This document shows, one piece after another, positions 16,419 through 24,740 of a stretch of 53,864 nt of DNA (its first letter is position 1; each line of letters begins with the position of its first letter). The notes beneath the pieces were generated by a model that was not told where the DNA came from, searched no databases, and saw only the letters and a program-made list of their open reading frames with translations. The stretch covers positions 1 through 53,864 of the forward strand of contig VXLJ01000021.1 in assembly GCA_009841635.1 (NCBI GenBank), written 5' to 3'. Both the position numbers and the translations under genes were made by a program. The stretch comes from Gammaproteobacteria bacterium. GTDB lineage: Bacteria; Pseudomonadota; Gammaproteobacteria; Pseudomonadales; Azotimanducaceae.

Positions 16419-17027
16419 CTAAGCTGCGCTCCTAGCGCTGAGTTGGTCGAACGCTTCAGCCACGGTGTCATTCAAAGCTTGTTCTGTGCTGGAGTTGTCG
16501 ATGACCACGTCCGCTTTGGTAATGCGCTCGGTATTCGTTATTTGTGCATCGATTCGACTTTGCACTGCTTCTCGATCTAAGCCGTCGCGCGCCATCGTGC
16601 GTGCTATCGCCACTTCTGGATCGACGGTCACAACCCACACTTCATCGACAAAGTCCTGCCAGCCAGCTTCGAGCAGCACAGCAGCTTCGAGTACGACGAT
16701 TTGACGGGTGTTTGCACGCTTTATGCGGTCAATTTCGTCCTGTGCCATTCGTTTGATGGCGGGCCATACGATGTCAGTGAGACGTTCTAATGACGAACCT
16801 TCTGCGAACACTTTTGCGCCTAGTGCGCGGCGGTCGATGGCTCCGTCTGCTGCCAGCACGTCTTCGCCAAATTCTGCTACGACGGCGTCGAAGCAGTCTG
16901 TACCTGGTTCGTATGCTTGATGACCAAGCACATCGGCATCGATGACGTGCGCGCCATGCTGCTTCGCGTATGCGCTAATCGTGGACTTGCCGGACGCAAT
17001 GCCGCCAGTCAAACCGATGACTGTCAC
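16419..17027 (-). CDS. coaE: Dephospho-CoA kinase
   Basis: P-loop kinase that phosphorylates the 3'-OH of dephospho-CoA in the last step of coenzyme A synthesis. The Walker A motif GLTGGIASGKST is at residues 4-15, followed by VIDADVLGHQ and RRALG, which are typical of CoaE. I place the start at the GTG at 17027 (VTVIGLTGG), because it gives 202 residues, the normal family length. An upstream ATG at 17090 would add 21 non-conserved residues and is the alternative. It is followed immediately by the PHP gene. The usual pilD-coaE-yacF arrangement is absent. Confidence 0.92.
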   Translation of the reverse strand: MTVIGLTGGIASGKSTISAYAKQHGAHVIDADVLGHQAYEPGTDCFDAVVAEFGEDVLAADGAIDRRALGAKVFAEGSSLERLTDIVWPAIKRMAQDEIDRIKRANTRQIVVLEAAVLLEAGWQDFVDEVWVVTVDPEVAIARTMARDGLDREAVQSRIDAQITNTERITKADVVIDNSSTEQALNDTVAEAFDQLSARSAA

Positions 17028-17198
17028 AAGCTGCTCGAAAAAAATAGCTGCGAATGATAGAAATCGACGGACTGGACTGAGCTGCACCATAAAATGCGAT
17101 GTTGCTGGTCCTAAGCCTTTTGTAACATCGCTCTAGATACGTCAGATACAGACGAAGTAACCGTTTTATTTATTGAACCAAACGGCGATTCGACAGCG

Positions 17199-17483
17199 GT
17201 GCGAGATCAGGTTGGGCGTTCTGTGATGGACTTTGCCGTAGATCATGGCGTCAACGGCATTTATTCACAGTGCGGGGGTGCATGCATCTGCACGATGTGC
17301 CATTGTTTCGTCGATCGGTATTGGTTTGACCAAGCCGGTCCCGTGTCTTTGGACGAAAGAGAAATGCTCGAATACATTCCAACCCGGCAACCGACCAGCC
17401 GTCTTGCATGTCAAGTGATCGTATCAAGGCAATTGGACGGCATGAAAATTTACGTAGAAGCTGAGTCAGGTATCACACCATGA
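17199..17483 (+). CDS. [2Fe-2S] ferredoxin, adrenodoxin type, start uncertain
   Basis: The Cys pattern CGGACICTMC gives C-x5-C-x2-C, with the fourth Cys in TSRLACQVIV, the arrangement of vertebrate-type (adrenodoxin/FdxA-like) ferredoxins that pass electrons to P450s, oxygenases or dehydrogenases. The only canonical in-frame start is GTG at 17199, which removes the first beta strand of the fold. The frame is open upstream to 17115 and would encode VTVLFIEPNGDST, the expected N-terminus, but contains no ATG, GTG, TTG or CTG. The stop overlaps the ATG of the downstream SDR by four bases (ATGA), so the two are coupled. The electron-accepting partner is not identified, but could be an oxygenase. 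Confidence 0.85.
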   Translation: MRDQVGRSVMDFAVDHGVNGIYSQCGGACICTMCHCFVDRYWFDQAGPVSLDEREMLEYIPTRQPTSRLACQVIVSRQLDGMKIYVEAESGITP

Positions 17484-18448
17484 AGGATTTCGCAAACAAA
17501 ATCGCTGTCGTTACCGGTGGTGGCACTGGCATGGGTCGCGGTCTAGTGTTGCAGCTCGTTAAAGAAGGCTGTCATGTCGCTACTTGTGATGTGCTCATGG
17601 ATAACCTAGACGAAACGCTGTCGCTCGCACGTGAGCTGAATACGGACAGCAAGGTAACGAGCCATCTTTGCGATGTCGGGGTGGAAGACGACATCAAGCG
17701 CTTCGCGCAAGAAGTGCGCGAGCAACACGAAACTGACCATATAAACCTGCTCTTCAATAATGCAGGCATTGGTGGTGGCGGTGGCTTTGTCAATGGTCCT
17801 CGTGACCAATGGGAGCGCACGTTCGCCGTTTGTTGGTATGGGGTTTACTGGTCCGCTCGAGAATTCATGCCAATGCTTGTGGCGAGCGACGAAGGCCACA
17901 TGATCAATACCAGTAGCGTAAACGGCTTTTGGGCTAGTTTAGGGTCGGGCATTTCACACACGGCCTATTCAGCCGCTAAGTTTGCAGTTAAAGGCTTCAG
18001 TGAGTCGCTGATTACAGATCTGCGCTTGAATGCGCCGCACGTGAAGGTCAGTGTTGTCATGCCAGGCCATATCGGCACGTCGATTGCGATCAATAGTGCA
18101 AGGATTCTTGGCCAAGACTGGGAAGGTGGCATGGGCGAAGCACAGCTCGAACAAATCAAGAAAAACTGGATAGACCGAGGTCTGCCGGTGCACAACTTCA
18201 CGCCTGACCAAATTCGCGAACGATTGTTAGAAGGTCGCAATCAATTTCGAGATAACGCACCTACGACGGCGGATCAAGCAGCGACAATCATTCTTAATGG
18301 CGTACGCGAAGATCGCTGGCGCATTTTGGTCGGCGACGATGCCCATCGCTTGGACGAAGCGGTGCGCGAAGCACCAGAAGAAGCGTATGAAGATGGCTTT
18401 ACGCAGCGCCGTCAGCTGCTAGGCAGCATCGCTCAAGAATCGGACTAA
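17480..18448 (+). CDS. SDR-family NAD(P)-dependent oxidoreductase (classical)
   Basis: 322 residues with TGGGTGMG (cofactor glycine motif) near residue 12, NNAG near 92, the catalytic Ser in NTSSVNG, and YSAAK around residues 163-167. The C-terminal extension, longer than the common 250-residue classical SDR, includes EDRWRILVGDDAHRLDEAV, a segment seen in a subgroup of SDRs. It oxidises or reduces an alcohol or ketone. The start codon lies inside the stop of the ferredoxin gene, so these form a pair. The substrate is unknown, and steroid or long-chain alcohol dehydrogenation is a common role. Confidence 0.9.
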   Translation: MKDFANKIAVVTGGGTGMGRGLVLQLVKEGCHVATCDVLMDNLDETLSLARELNTDSKVTSHLCDVGVEDDIKRFAQEVREQHETDHINLLFNNAGIGGGGGFVNGPRDQWERTFAVCWYGVYWSAREFMPMLVASDEGHMINTSSVNGFWASLGSGISHTAYSAAKFAVKGFSESLITDLRLNAPHVKVSVVMPGHIGTSIAINSARILGQDWEGGMGEAQLEQIKKNWIDRGLPVHNFTPDQIRERLLEGRNQFRDNAPTTADQAATIILNGVREDRWRILVGDDAHRLDEAVREAPEEAYEDGFTQRRQLLGSIAQESD

Positions 18449-18465
18449 AACGATGTCCGCGCGAT

Positions 18466-18810
18466 TTATTCAGGGATTTGGGTAGTTAACGCTGGTTGGA
18501 ATACCGCGAACAGACGAAATACTTGCGGTAAATAGCCATTGGTCCAAATCTCCTTGTCGAGGAATGCTGCCATCAGGTCGTACTCTCCTACGAGAACTTG
18601 ATATAGCCGTTCCCAGCTGACGCAGTGGATTGTCAAGTGCTCGTCGTTTGATCCGGGGTCGCCGTATGGCGTAATGGTGTTTGTTTCAGGCACGAAGCAG
18701 AGGGTCAACGGTTTGACGCTGAATAGAATTGGAGAAGCGAGTTCACGTGCTACTTCACGTCGCGTCTTTTGCCTCAATGCGTGTATGAACTCGTCGTCGG
18801 TCATCGTCAC
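18466..18810 (-). CDS. SCP2-like (sterol-carrier-type) domain protein
   Basis: 114 residues. The C-terminal part (HLTIHCVSWERLYQVLVGEYDLMAAFLDKEIWTNGYLPQVFRLFAVF) matches the SCP-2 lipid-binding pattern, in which a short beta strand is followed by a helix and a GD/G-x-L strand. SCP2 proteins carry hydrophobic molecules such as acyl-CoA or, in bacteria, quinone precursors. The GTG at 18810 follows an AGG five bases upstream, and an ATG two codons later is nearly as good. It converges on the SDR gene, 17 bp apart, so it is not in the same operon. It is much shorter than UbiT, so only the domain call is safe. Confidence 0.6.
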   Translation of the reverse strand: MTMTDDEFIHALRQKTRREVARELASPILFSVKPLTLCFVPETNTITPYGDPGSNDEHLTIHCVSWERLYQVLVGEYDLMAAFLDKEIWTNGYLPQVFRLFAVFQPALTTQIPE

Positions 18811-18887
18811 TTTGACCTTGGTTCAACCTTGTGAAGCGTCGCACATCGCGCGCCATCGAGAATCACGTTTAAATCGGTAATTGCTGA

Positions 18888-19997
18888 ATGGAATTCTTAT
18901 ACGAGCTCGGATTATTCATCGCCAAGGGATTCTGGGTCGTTATTTGTATTGCAATTGTGTTGATTTTGTTGACGTCGATGCGTTCACGTCGCAGGCCGCA
19001 GCATGAGGAAAACGAAGGTCATTTGCTGGTTCGTCATATGAACGAACATATTCGAGAGATCCAACGTCATATCGACGTTGAAGCATTCGATCCTCAATCA
19101 AGTCAGGTTAGGCGTAAATCTGAACGGAAACGCCAAAAGGCTGAAGCCAAACAACGTAAAAAAGATGCTAAAGCGGCGGCGAAATCAGAGGCAGCTGCAA
19201 AACCGCGCGAAAAAGGCGAGGAAGAATCTGAATCAAAGGATGATGAGCGTCGGCACGTATTTGTGTTGACTTTTGAGGTGGACGACATCGAAGCGTCGCG
19301 TGTCCAGTTTTTGCGAAAAGAGATTAGCGCTATCTTGGTGCGATCTAAAAAACCACATGAAGTGGTTGTGCGCTTGAAGAGCAGCGGTGGTTATGTACAC
19401 AGTTACGGATTTGCTGCTTCGCAACTATTGCGCATCAGGGACGCAGGCATCAAACTCACGGTGGCCGTCGATGAGATTGCGGCAAGCGGTGGCTACATGA
19501 TGGCGGCGGTTGCCGACCAAATCATCGCTGGACCGTTTGCCGTAGTAGGGTCAATCGGCGTCGCTGCTGAATTGCCTAACTTGCATCGCTTTTTGAAGAA
19601 ATACGACATCGACTATGAAGTATTGACGGCAGGCAAGCACAAACGAACGCTAACCGTGTTTGGCGAAAACACGGATGAGCATCGCGAGAAATTCCAAGAG
19701 GAAATGGACCAGACACACGAACTATTCCAAGACTTCGTGTCGAAACATCGCGACGTTGTGGACGTGCCGGCGACAGCGACTGGCGAGACTTGGTACGGTT
19801 CAAAAGCACTCGAGTTGAAACTGGTCGACGCGATTCAAACGAGCGATCAATACGTGCTTGATGCGTGCAACGATGCCGAGGTGTATGAAGTGCAGTGGGT
19901 GCATGACATACCCAAGATCAATCAGTTCATCAATCGCTTCGCTGCATTGGCTTCTAAAGTCAACGGCTGGTTGCGCCATGGGATTCGAGCATCGTAG
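18888..19997 (+). CDS. sohB: Probable inner-membrane protease, S49 family
   Basis: 369 residues. There is one N-terminal transmembrane helix (about 5-29), a long charged linker rich in Lys, Glu and Ala (about 65-120), then the S49 protease domain. The nucleophile is in DEIAASGGYMMAAVAD around residue 200, followed by GPFAVVGSIGV. The conserved Lys that completes the Ser-Lys dyad is in TAGKHKRTLTVFGEN. SohB is the shorter relative of SppA and degrades or trims membrane-associated peptides on the outer side of the inner membrane. The gene stands alone, divergent from the SCP2-like gene. Confidence 0.9.
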   Translation: MEFLYELGLFIAKGFWVVICIAIVLILLTSMRSRRRPQHEENEGHLLVRHMNEHIREIQRHIDVEAFDPQSSQVRRKSERKRQKAEAKQRKKDAKAAAKSEAAAKPREKGEEESESKDDERRHVFVLTFEVDDIEASRVQFLRKEISAILVRSKKPHEVVVRLKSSGGYVHSYGFAASQLLRIRDAGIKLTVAVDEIAASGGYMMAAVADQIIAGPFAVVGSIGVAAELPNLHRFLKKYDIDYEVLTAGKHKRTLTVFGENTDEHREKFQEEMDQTHELFQDFVSKHRDVVDVPATATGETWYGSKALELKLVDAIQTSDQYVLDACNDAEVYEVQWVHDIPKINQFINRFAALASKVNGWLRHGIRAS

Positions 19998-20062
19998 CGA
20001 ACGAAACACTCGCTTATTCAGTTAAAACCCCACAAACGACTACATAGAGACGGAGTAGATCA

Positions 20063-21055
20063 TTGACCTCTTTCAAAGCCTTCCAAGTTTCAAAAGAAGA
20101 TGACGGGTCATTTACGCGGGCGATCGTAGAACGCGACACATCTGCCTTACCCGAAGGCGAGGTATTGATCAAGGTTGAGCATTCGTCGCTCAATTACAAG
20201 GACGCTCTGTCAGCGACCGGCAATCCTGGCGTGACCAGAAACTACCCACACACGCCTGGCATCGATGCGGCAGGCGTTGTCGAATCGTCCACGGATGCAT
20301 CGCTTGCAGTAGGCCAGCAAGTTATCGTCATCGGCTTTGATCTAGGCATGAATACGGCCGGCGGCTACGGTGAGTACATTCGAGTCCCTGCTGGTTGGGT
20401 TACCCGCTTGCCCACCGGACTGACTACACGTGACGCGATGATCCTTGGGACGGCGGGATTTACCGCCGCGTTATGCATACATAAACTCGAAGCAGCAGGC
20501 ATGCAAAGCGACGGTGGGCCAGTGTTAGTCACTGGCGCAACGGGCGGTGTTGGCAGTATTGCTGTCAAGCTACTGAGCCAAGCTGGCTATGAAACGCATG
20601 CAGTCACCGGCAAAGCATCCCAGCACGGTTTTCTGCGCGATTTAGGCGCAGCTGAGATTCACGATCGCAGCGAATTCAGCGACGAATCTTCGCGTCCTTT
20701 AATGCGGGAAACGTGGGGTGGCGTAGTCGATACCGTTGGCGGCACGATTCTGGTTAACTGCATTAAAGCATTGAAGTACGGACAGAGCGCTGCGGCTTGC
20801 GGTTTGGTCAGTTCGCCGTCCATTCCAGCATCGGTTTTCCCGTTTATCTTGCGCCATGTGAATTTGCTCGGCATTGACTCGGTTGAGTTGCCGTTGGATC
20901 AAAAAAACGCCATCTGGGACAAACTAGCAACTGCTTGGCAAATCGACAATCTTGATGCTTTCGCCGAGCAGCTCACGCTCGACTCATTATCTGATGCCAT
21001 CGACCGGATTTTGGCTGGCAACATGGTGGGTCGCGGCTTAGTGACGCATCATTGA
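20063..21055 (+). CDS. acuI: YhdH/AcuI-type acrylyl-CoA reductase (zinc-free MDR)
   Basis: 330-residue medium-chain dehydrogenase/reductase without structural zinc ligands. The YhdH/AcuI signatures are visible: LNYKDALSATGNPGVTRNYPHTPGIDAAGVV near the N-terminus, ILGTAGFTAALCIHKLE in the middle, and the NADPH motif TGATGGVGSIAVKLLSQ. AcuI reduces toxic acryloyl-CoA to propionyl-CoA, for example during degradation of dimethylsulfoniopropionate, in which marine bacteria often use it. The start is a TTG at 20063 with a GGAG ribosome-binding site about 8 bp upstream. No dmd or ddd genes are nearby, so only the reductase activity, not the DMSP pathway, is supported. Confidence 0.85.
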   Translation: MTSFKAFQVSKEDDGSFTRAIVERDTSALPEGEVLIKVEHSSLNYKDALSATGNPGVTRNYPHTPGIDAAGVVESSTDASLAVGQQVIVIGFDLGMNTAGGYGEYIRVPAGWVTRLPTGLTTRDAMILGTAGFTAALCIHKLEAAGMQSDGGPVLVTGATGGVGSIAVKLLSQAGYETHAVTGKASQHGFLRDLGAAEIHDRSEFSDESSRPLMRETWGGVVDTVGGTILVNCIKALKYGQSAAACGLVSSPSIPASVFPFILRHVNLLGIDSVELPLDQKNAIWDKLATAWQIDNLDAFAEQLTLDSLSDAIDRILAGNMVGRGLVTHH

Positions 21056-21109
21056 CTGTCGTCGAATGCGCTTCCTAGACCATCTCGGTTACTAACCACA
21101 CTTTGCGAA

Positions 21110-22261
21110 TTACGCGACGCGAAGGCTCTCTGAAATAGCGAGCGGATTGCGATAGTTCAATACCACAATGTAAGTCGACACCAACATCGTCAAGATGGTT
21201 GCGACGAGTATGACGTGATCGGCTTGTTTCGAAATCAATGGTGTCGCAATAAACAGCACAAGCAACGAGAACTCACTGCATTGACCTAGCCGAAGTCCCA
21301 CCTCCCACGCGAAGGGGCGACGAACGTGGCGCAACTTCAGAAGATAGCGAAACGTGACCGGTTTTATTGCCAGCATCAAAGCGGCAATGAGCGTGGCCTG
21401 CCAAATGACGTCTGGCACGAGTGCGATATCGATACGCGCCCCAACCGTGAAGAAGAACAACACCAGAAAGAAATCACGCAGTGGTTCCAAACTCTGTGCG
21501 ACGCTTTGCGAAACCGGTGAATTTGCGAGCGCAACGCCGGCAATAAAAGCGCCTAGTTCGAATCCCAACCCACCGGCGTGGGCGATTCCCGCAACCGCCA
21601 AACACCAACCGATGTACAGCAGAAACATGAACTCGCTGAAGACGTCGAATCGTTCAACGAGCGGCCAAAGGACATATTTGGGCACCGCGTACGCGATGAT
21701 TAACAGGACTGGTCCGGATGCAAGCAGCCATGTGTAATCGAATGCATCGGAGCCCTGCGCCGATGTAAACACATACAAAGCGACGATGGTCAAGGCTGCG
21801 AGCAAGTCCTGCAACAACAGAATGCCAATCACAATTTCGCCAATCTTGCGATGGTGCAAAATCGTGCGGGGCAGCAGTTTGATGCCTAACACCGTGCTTG
21901 AAAACATGAGCGCAGCGCCAAGCACCAGACACTCAATCCACGTAAACCCGAATACGAGACCGAGTCCCATACCGCACACGAAAAACAAGGCCGCAGCTAA
22001 GGCCGTGACCAACAACGATGTGCCAAACATCGTCTTCAGTTTGTTGGGAGGTAATTCCAGGCCGACGATGAACAGTAGGAACAGAATGCCTACTTCGGAT
22101 AGTTCATAGAGCAGTTGGGTATCGTCAACCCAGCCCAACGCATAGGGACCAAGCAATGTTCCTAGCAGCACGTAAATGATGATGAGCGGTTGGCGAATGA
22201 ACATCGCGAGTGCGGCAAAAATTGTCGCGCCTACGAATATCAGAATCATGCTATCGATCAT
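21110..22261 (-). CDS. CPA2-type monovalent cation:proton antiporter (Kef-like), without regulatory domain
   Basis: 383 residues, strongly hydrophobic, with about eleven membrane helices and the Kef/CPA2 opening (GATIFAALAMFIRQPLIIIYVLLGTLLGPYALGW). Later segments such as GLGFELGAFIAGVALANSP correspond to the transport core. These proteins exchange K+ or Na+ for H+. Unlike KefB, KefC or YbaL, no TrkA-N/RCK nucleotide-binding domain follows; the protein stops after a short tail. It lies 37 bp downstream of the DUF934 gene on the same strand and could be cotranscribed with the sulfite reductase genes. Confidence 0.85.
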   Translation of the reverse strand: MIDSMILIFVGATIFAALAMFIRQPLIIIYVLLGTLLGPYALGWVDDTQLLYELSEVGILFLLFIVGLELPPNKLKTMFGTSLLVTALAAALFFVCGMGLGLVFGFTWIECLVLGAALMFSSTVLGIKLLPRTILHHRKIGEIVIGILLLQDLLAALTIVALYVFTSAQGSDAFDYTWLLASGPVLLIIAYAVPKYVLWPLVERFDVFSEFMFLLYIGWCLAVAGIAHAGGLGFELGAFIAGVALANSPVSQSVAQSLEPLRDFFLVLFFFTVGARIDIALVPDVIWQATLIAALMLAIKPVTFRYLLKLRHVRRPFAWEVGLRLGQCSEFSLLVLFIATPLISKQADHVILVATILTMLVSTYIVVLNYRNPLAISESLRVA

Positions 22262-22298
22262 GACGTCGCGCGATAACGATGACTATCCGTGATCGCGG

Positions 22299-22766
22299 TT
22301 ATGTCGATCGATTTCGAAGATACGGTGGTTGCGGCTGAATCACCGAACCTTGGTAGAAATCGCTCATGCTGGACATGCATTGAATGGCAGTCGCTGCGGC
22401 ACGTTCGTCCGCCAGCACGAATGCGTCGAATCCACAACGTCGCATAAAAGGCGTAAGGTCCGGTTGAATCTCGCCAATCGCGCGGAGTTCACCTTTAAAC
22501 TCGAAACGATTGCGCAGCAAGGTCGCGGCGGATAGGCCACGACCGTCGGCGAAAGCTGGAAAGTTCACGGCCACTAGATCAAGTCTCGCCAGTTGCTCTC
22601 CTGCTTCTTCGATCTCGCAGTCACCTTCGATCCAAGCAGCGGTGGCTTGGGTACTGTGGATGTGTTCAAAAGGCACGATGGCGTTGTCCGGCACATAGTC
22701 GCTGATTGTGTCGACAAGCAGCCAGTCGTCCGCAACGATCTCCTGGTTTTTAACCAGCGCTGGCAC
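22299..22766 (-). CDS. DUF934 protein, sulfite-reduction accessory
   Basis: 155 residues with the DUF934 pattern: VAVNFPAFADGRGLSAATLLRNRFEFKGELRAIGEIQPDLTPFMRRCGFDAFVLAD. In many proteobacteria this family sits right after the sulfite/nitrite reductase gene and is thought to assist its function, though the mechanism is not established. The start codon lies 17 bp inside the 3' end of the upstream reductase gene, so translation is probably coupled. The context here matches the usual one exactly. Confidence 0.85.
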   Translation of the reverse strand: MPALVKNQEIVADDWLLVDTISDYVPDNAIVPFEHIHSTQATAAWIEGDCEIEEAGEQLARLDLVAVNFPAFADGRGLSAATLLRNRFEFKGELRAIGEIQPDLTPFMRRCGFDAFVLADERAAATAIQCMSSMSDFYQGSVIQPQPPYLRNRST

Positions 22767-24435
22767 TTGGGCTCACGGTCATTGGTTCAGCATAGACGCG
22801 ATCCTTGAATGGCTCCATGCCTACACGCCGATAGCAATCCAGAAAAGTCTCGCCTTCCGCTCGATAGTCGATAAATACGTCCATCAACCTTTCAACGACG
22901 CCCACGACCTCGTCACGTCCAAACGATGGGCCGACGATTTTGCCTATTGAAGCATCGTTGGTGGCGTTGCCACCAAGCGAAATTTGATAGAACTCATCGC
23001 CGCGTTTATCCACTCCCAAGATGCCGATGTGACCCACATGATGGTGCCCACACGCATTCATGCAGCCTGAGATGTTCAAATCCAAAGGACCTAAGTCATG
23101 TAAATAGTCGTAATCGTCGAAGCGTTGCAAGAGTTCTTCAGCGACAGGAATGGACTTGGCATTGGCCAGCGAGCAATAGTCGCCGCCCGGGCAGCAAATG
23201 ACGTCGGTTAGCAAGCCTTGATTAGCGGACGCAAGCCCCTCTGCCGCTGCGAGTTCATACAGTTCGGCAAGATCGTGCATGGGTACATCTGGCAGGACGA
23301 AGTTTTGTTCGTGACTGATTCGGATTTCGCCAAAGCCGAAGCGTTCGGACCAATCTGCCACGGCTTCCATCTGGACGTCGGTGACATCTCCTGGCGGGAT
23401 GCCGGTTGCCTTGGTCGACAACGTCACGATGGCGTAATTCGGTTGTTTATGCAGCGCGACGTTTTGTTCGACCCAGCGATTAAATGCTGGGGAAGCTAGC
23501 CGTTGGTCAGCGAGCTGCTGCGAAGCGTCGGCTAATAGAGGGTAGGCCGGCGGTGCGAAGCCGCGGGTGATTCGTTCAACCTCTTCTTTCGTTAGAACTT
23601 GTGGATTGTCTTTGATGATCGCCCATTCGGCATCGACTTTTTCGCCAAACGTCGCTGGGGTCATGGCCTTGACAAGAATTTTGATGCGAGCCTTGTACTT
23701 GTTGTCGCGACGGCCGTAGCGGTTGTAGACACGCAGAATCGCTTCGACATAGGTCAGCAGATACTGTTCCGGCAGGTCTTCGCGAATGCGTGCGCCTATG
23801 GCAGGCGTGCGCCCAAGTCCGCCACCGACATAGATGTCAAATACGGTTTCCCCTACAGGACCGCGTTTTAGTTGGATACCTATATCGTGCACTGCGATAG
23901 CGGCGCGGTCCTCTTCAGCGCCATTTAGCGCGATCTTGAATTTGCGCGGCAACCACTCAAATTCGGGATGGTAGGTGGACCATTGGCGTAGCATTTCGGC
24001 GTACGGTCGGGCGTCGCTCCATTCATCGGCAGCGACACCGGCGAACTGGTCTGTGGTTACATTGCGTACACAACTTCCGCTTGTTTGAATGGCGTGCATG
24101 TTGACGTCCGCCAACTCAGCAAGGATGTCAGGGACTTCCTCTAGTTCAGGCCAATTCAGTTGCATGTTTTGTCGCGTGCTTAGATGACCATAACCTTTGT
24201 CATAGTCGCGTGAGATCGAGGCGAGTTTGCGCAGTTGCGTCGCATTCAATGTCCCATATGGCACTGCTATCCGCAACATGGGCGCTAGACGTTGAATATA
24301 CAGCCCATTGCGAAGACGCAGTTGCTGAAATACATCGTCAGGAATTTCACCGGCAAGATAGCGATCGGTTTGGTCGCGATATTGCGCGACACGTTCTTGC
24401 AGAAAATTGCGGTCGAAGTCGTCGTATTGGTACAT
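22750..24435 (-). CDS. cysI: Sulfite/nitrite reductase, sirohaem-[4Fe-4S] hemoprotein
   Basis: 561 residues, close to the 570 of CysI. The cluster-binding cysteines are visible as CCPGGDYC and GCMNACGH in the C-terminal half, which hold the coupled [4Fe-4S]-sirohaem. The N-terminal LATRQNMQLNWP-like STRQNMQLNWPELEEV is typical. The enzyme reduces sulfite to sulfide with six electrons for cysteine synthesis. No cysJ flavoprotein is adjacent, so the electron donor may be ferredoxin. The DUF934 gene follows with a 17-bp overlap. It is divergent from a PhyH gene, and the 305-bp gap between them contains several hairpins. Confidence 0.92.
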   Translation of the reverse strand: MYQYDDFDRNFLQERVAQYRDQTDRYLAGEIPDDVFQQLRLRNGLYIQRLAPMLRIAVPYGTLNATQLRKLASISRDYDKGYGHLSTRQNMQLNWPELEEVPDILAELADVNMHAIQTSGSCVRNVTTDQFAGVAADEWSDARPYAEMLRQWSTYHPEFEWLPRKFKIALNGAEEDRAAIAVHDIGIQLKRGPVGETVFDIYVGGGLGRTPAIGARIREDLPEQYLLTYVEAILRVYNRYGRRDNKYKARIKILVKAMTPATFGEKVDAEWAIIKDNPQVLTKEEVERITRGFAPPAYPLLADASQQLADQRLASPAFNRWVEQNVALHKQPNYAIVTLSTKATGIPPGDVTDVQMEAVADWSERFGFGEIRISHEQNFVLPDVPMHDLAELYELAAAEGLASANQGLLTDVICCPGGDYCSLANAKSIPVAEELLQRFDDYDYLHDLGPLDLNISGCMNACGHHHVGHIGILGVDKRGDEFYQISLGGNATNDASIGKIVGPSFGRDEVVGVVERLMDVFIDYRAEGETFLDCYRRVGMEPFKDRVYAEPMTVSPSASAG

Positions 24436-24740
24436 CAGTTCGTCACTGACAGACGTTTAGTCCGTCGAGCTTTTGACGCGAGAAAATAGGGTTTTGCGAC
24501 CTAAAGTGGGTGCATAAGCACCTTGTAATTATGCGATAATCAGTTGGTTAGCTAAACGCGTGGGCTTTTTGCGCGTACTAATCAATTGGCAGTTGCAGGC
24601 GCAGCGTGATACGCTGTGAGTTCAATTTAGTTTTCACACATGTCGGCCTTGCTAGTGTCAAGGCTAGTTGTGAGATTGACTTAGGTAAACGGCCGCATCC
24701 GCATCGATGAAAGATACAGCCTTGCTCGGAGGAGATTAGT
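24436..24740. other. 305-bp divergent gap with four inverted repeats
   Basis: No gene seen. Inverted repeats: GGTGC-ATAA-GCACC (24509-24522); ACGCG...CGCGT (24556-24576); CAGCGT-GAT-ACGCTG (24602-24616); GCCTTG-CTAGTGT-CAAGGC (24646-24664). An extended -10-like TGCGATAAT occurs at 24532-24540. A GGAGGAG ribosome-binding site for the PhyH gene lies at the right end. None of the hairpins is followed by a T run, so they look like leader structure or operators rather than terminators. Confidence 0.5.

Noticed and set aside
17102-17127. Promoter-like TTGCTG and TGTAACAT before the ferredoxin
   Set aside because: Spacing and -10 hexamer are poor, so not listed as a promoter.
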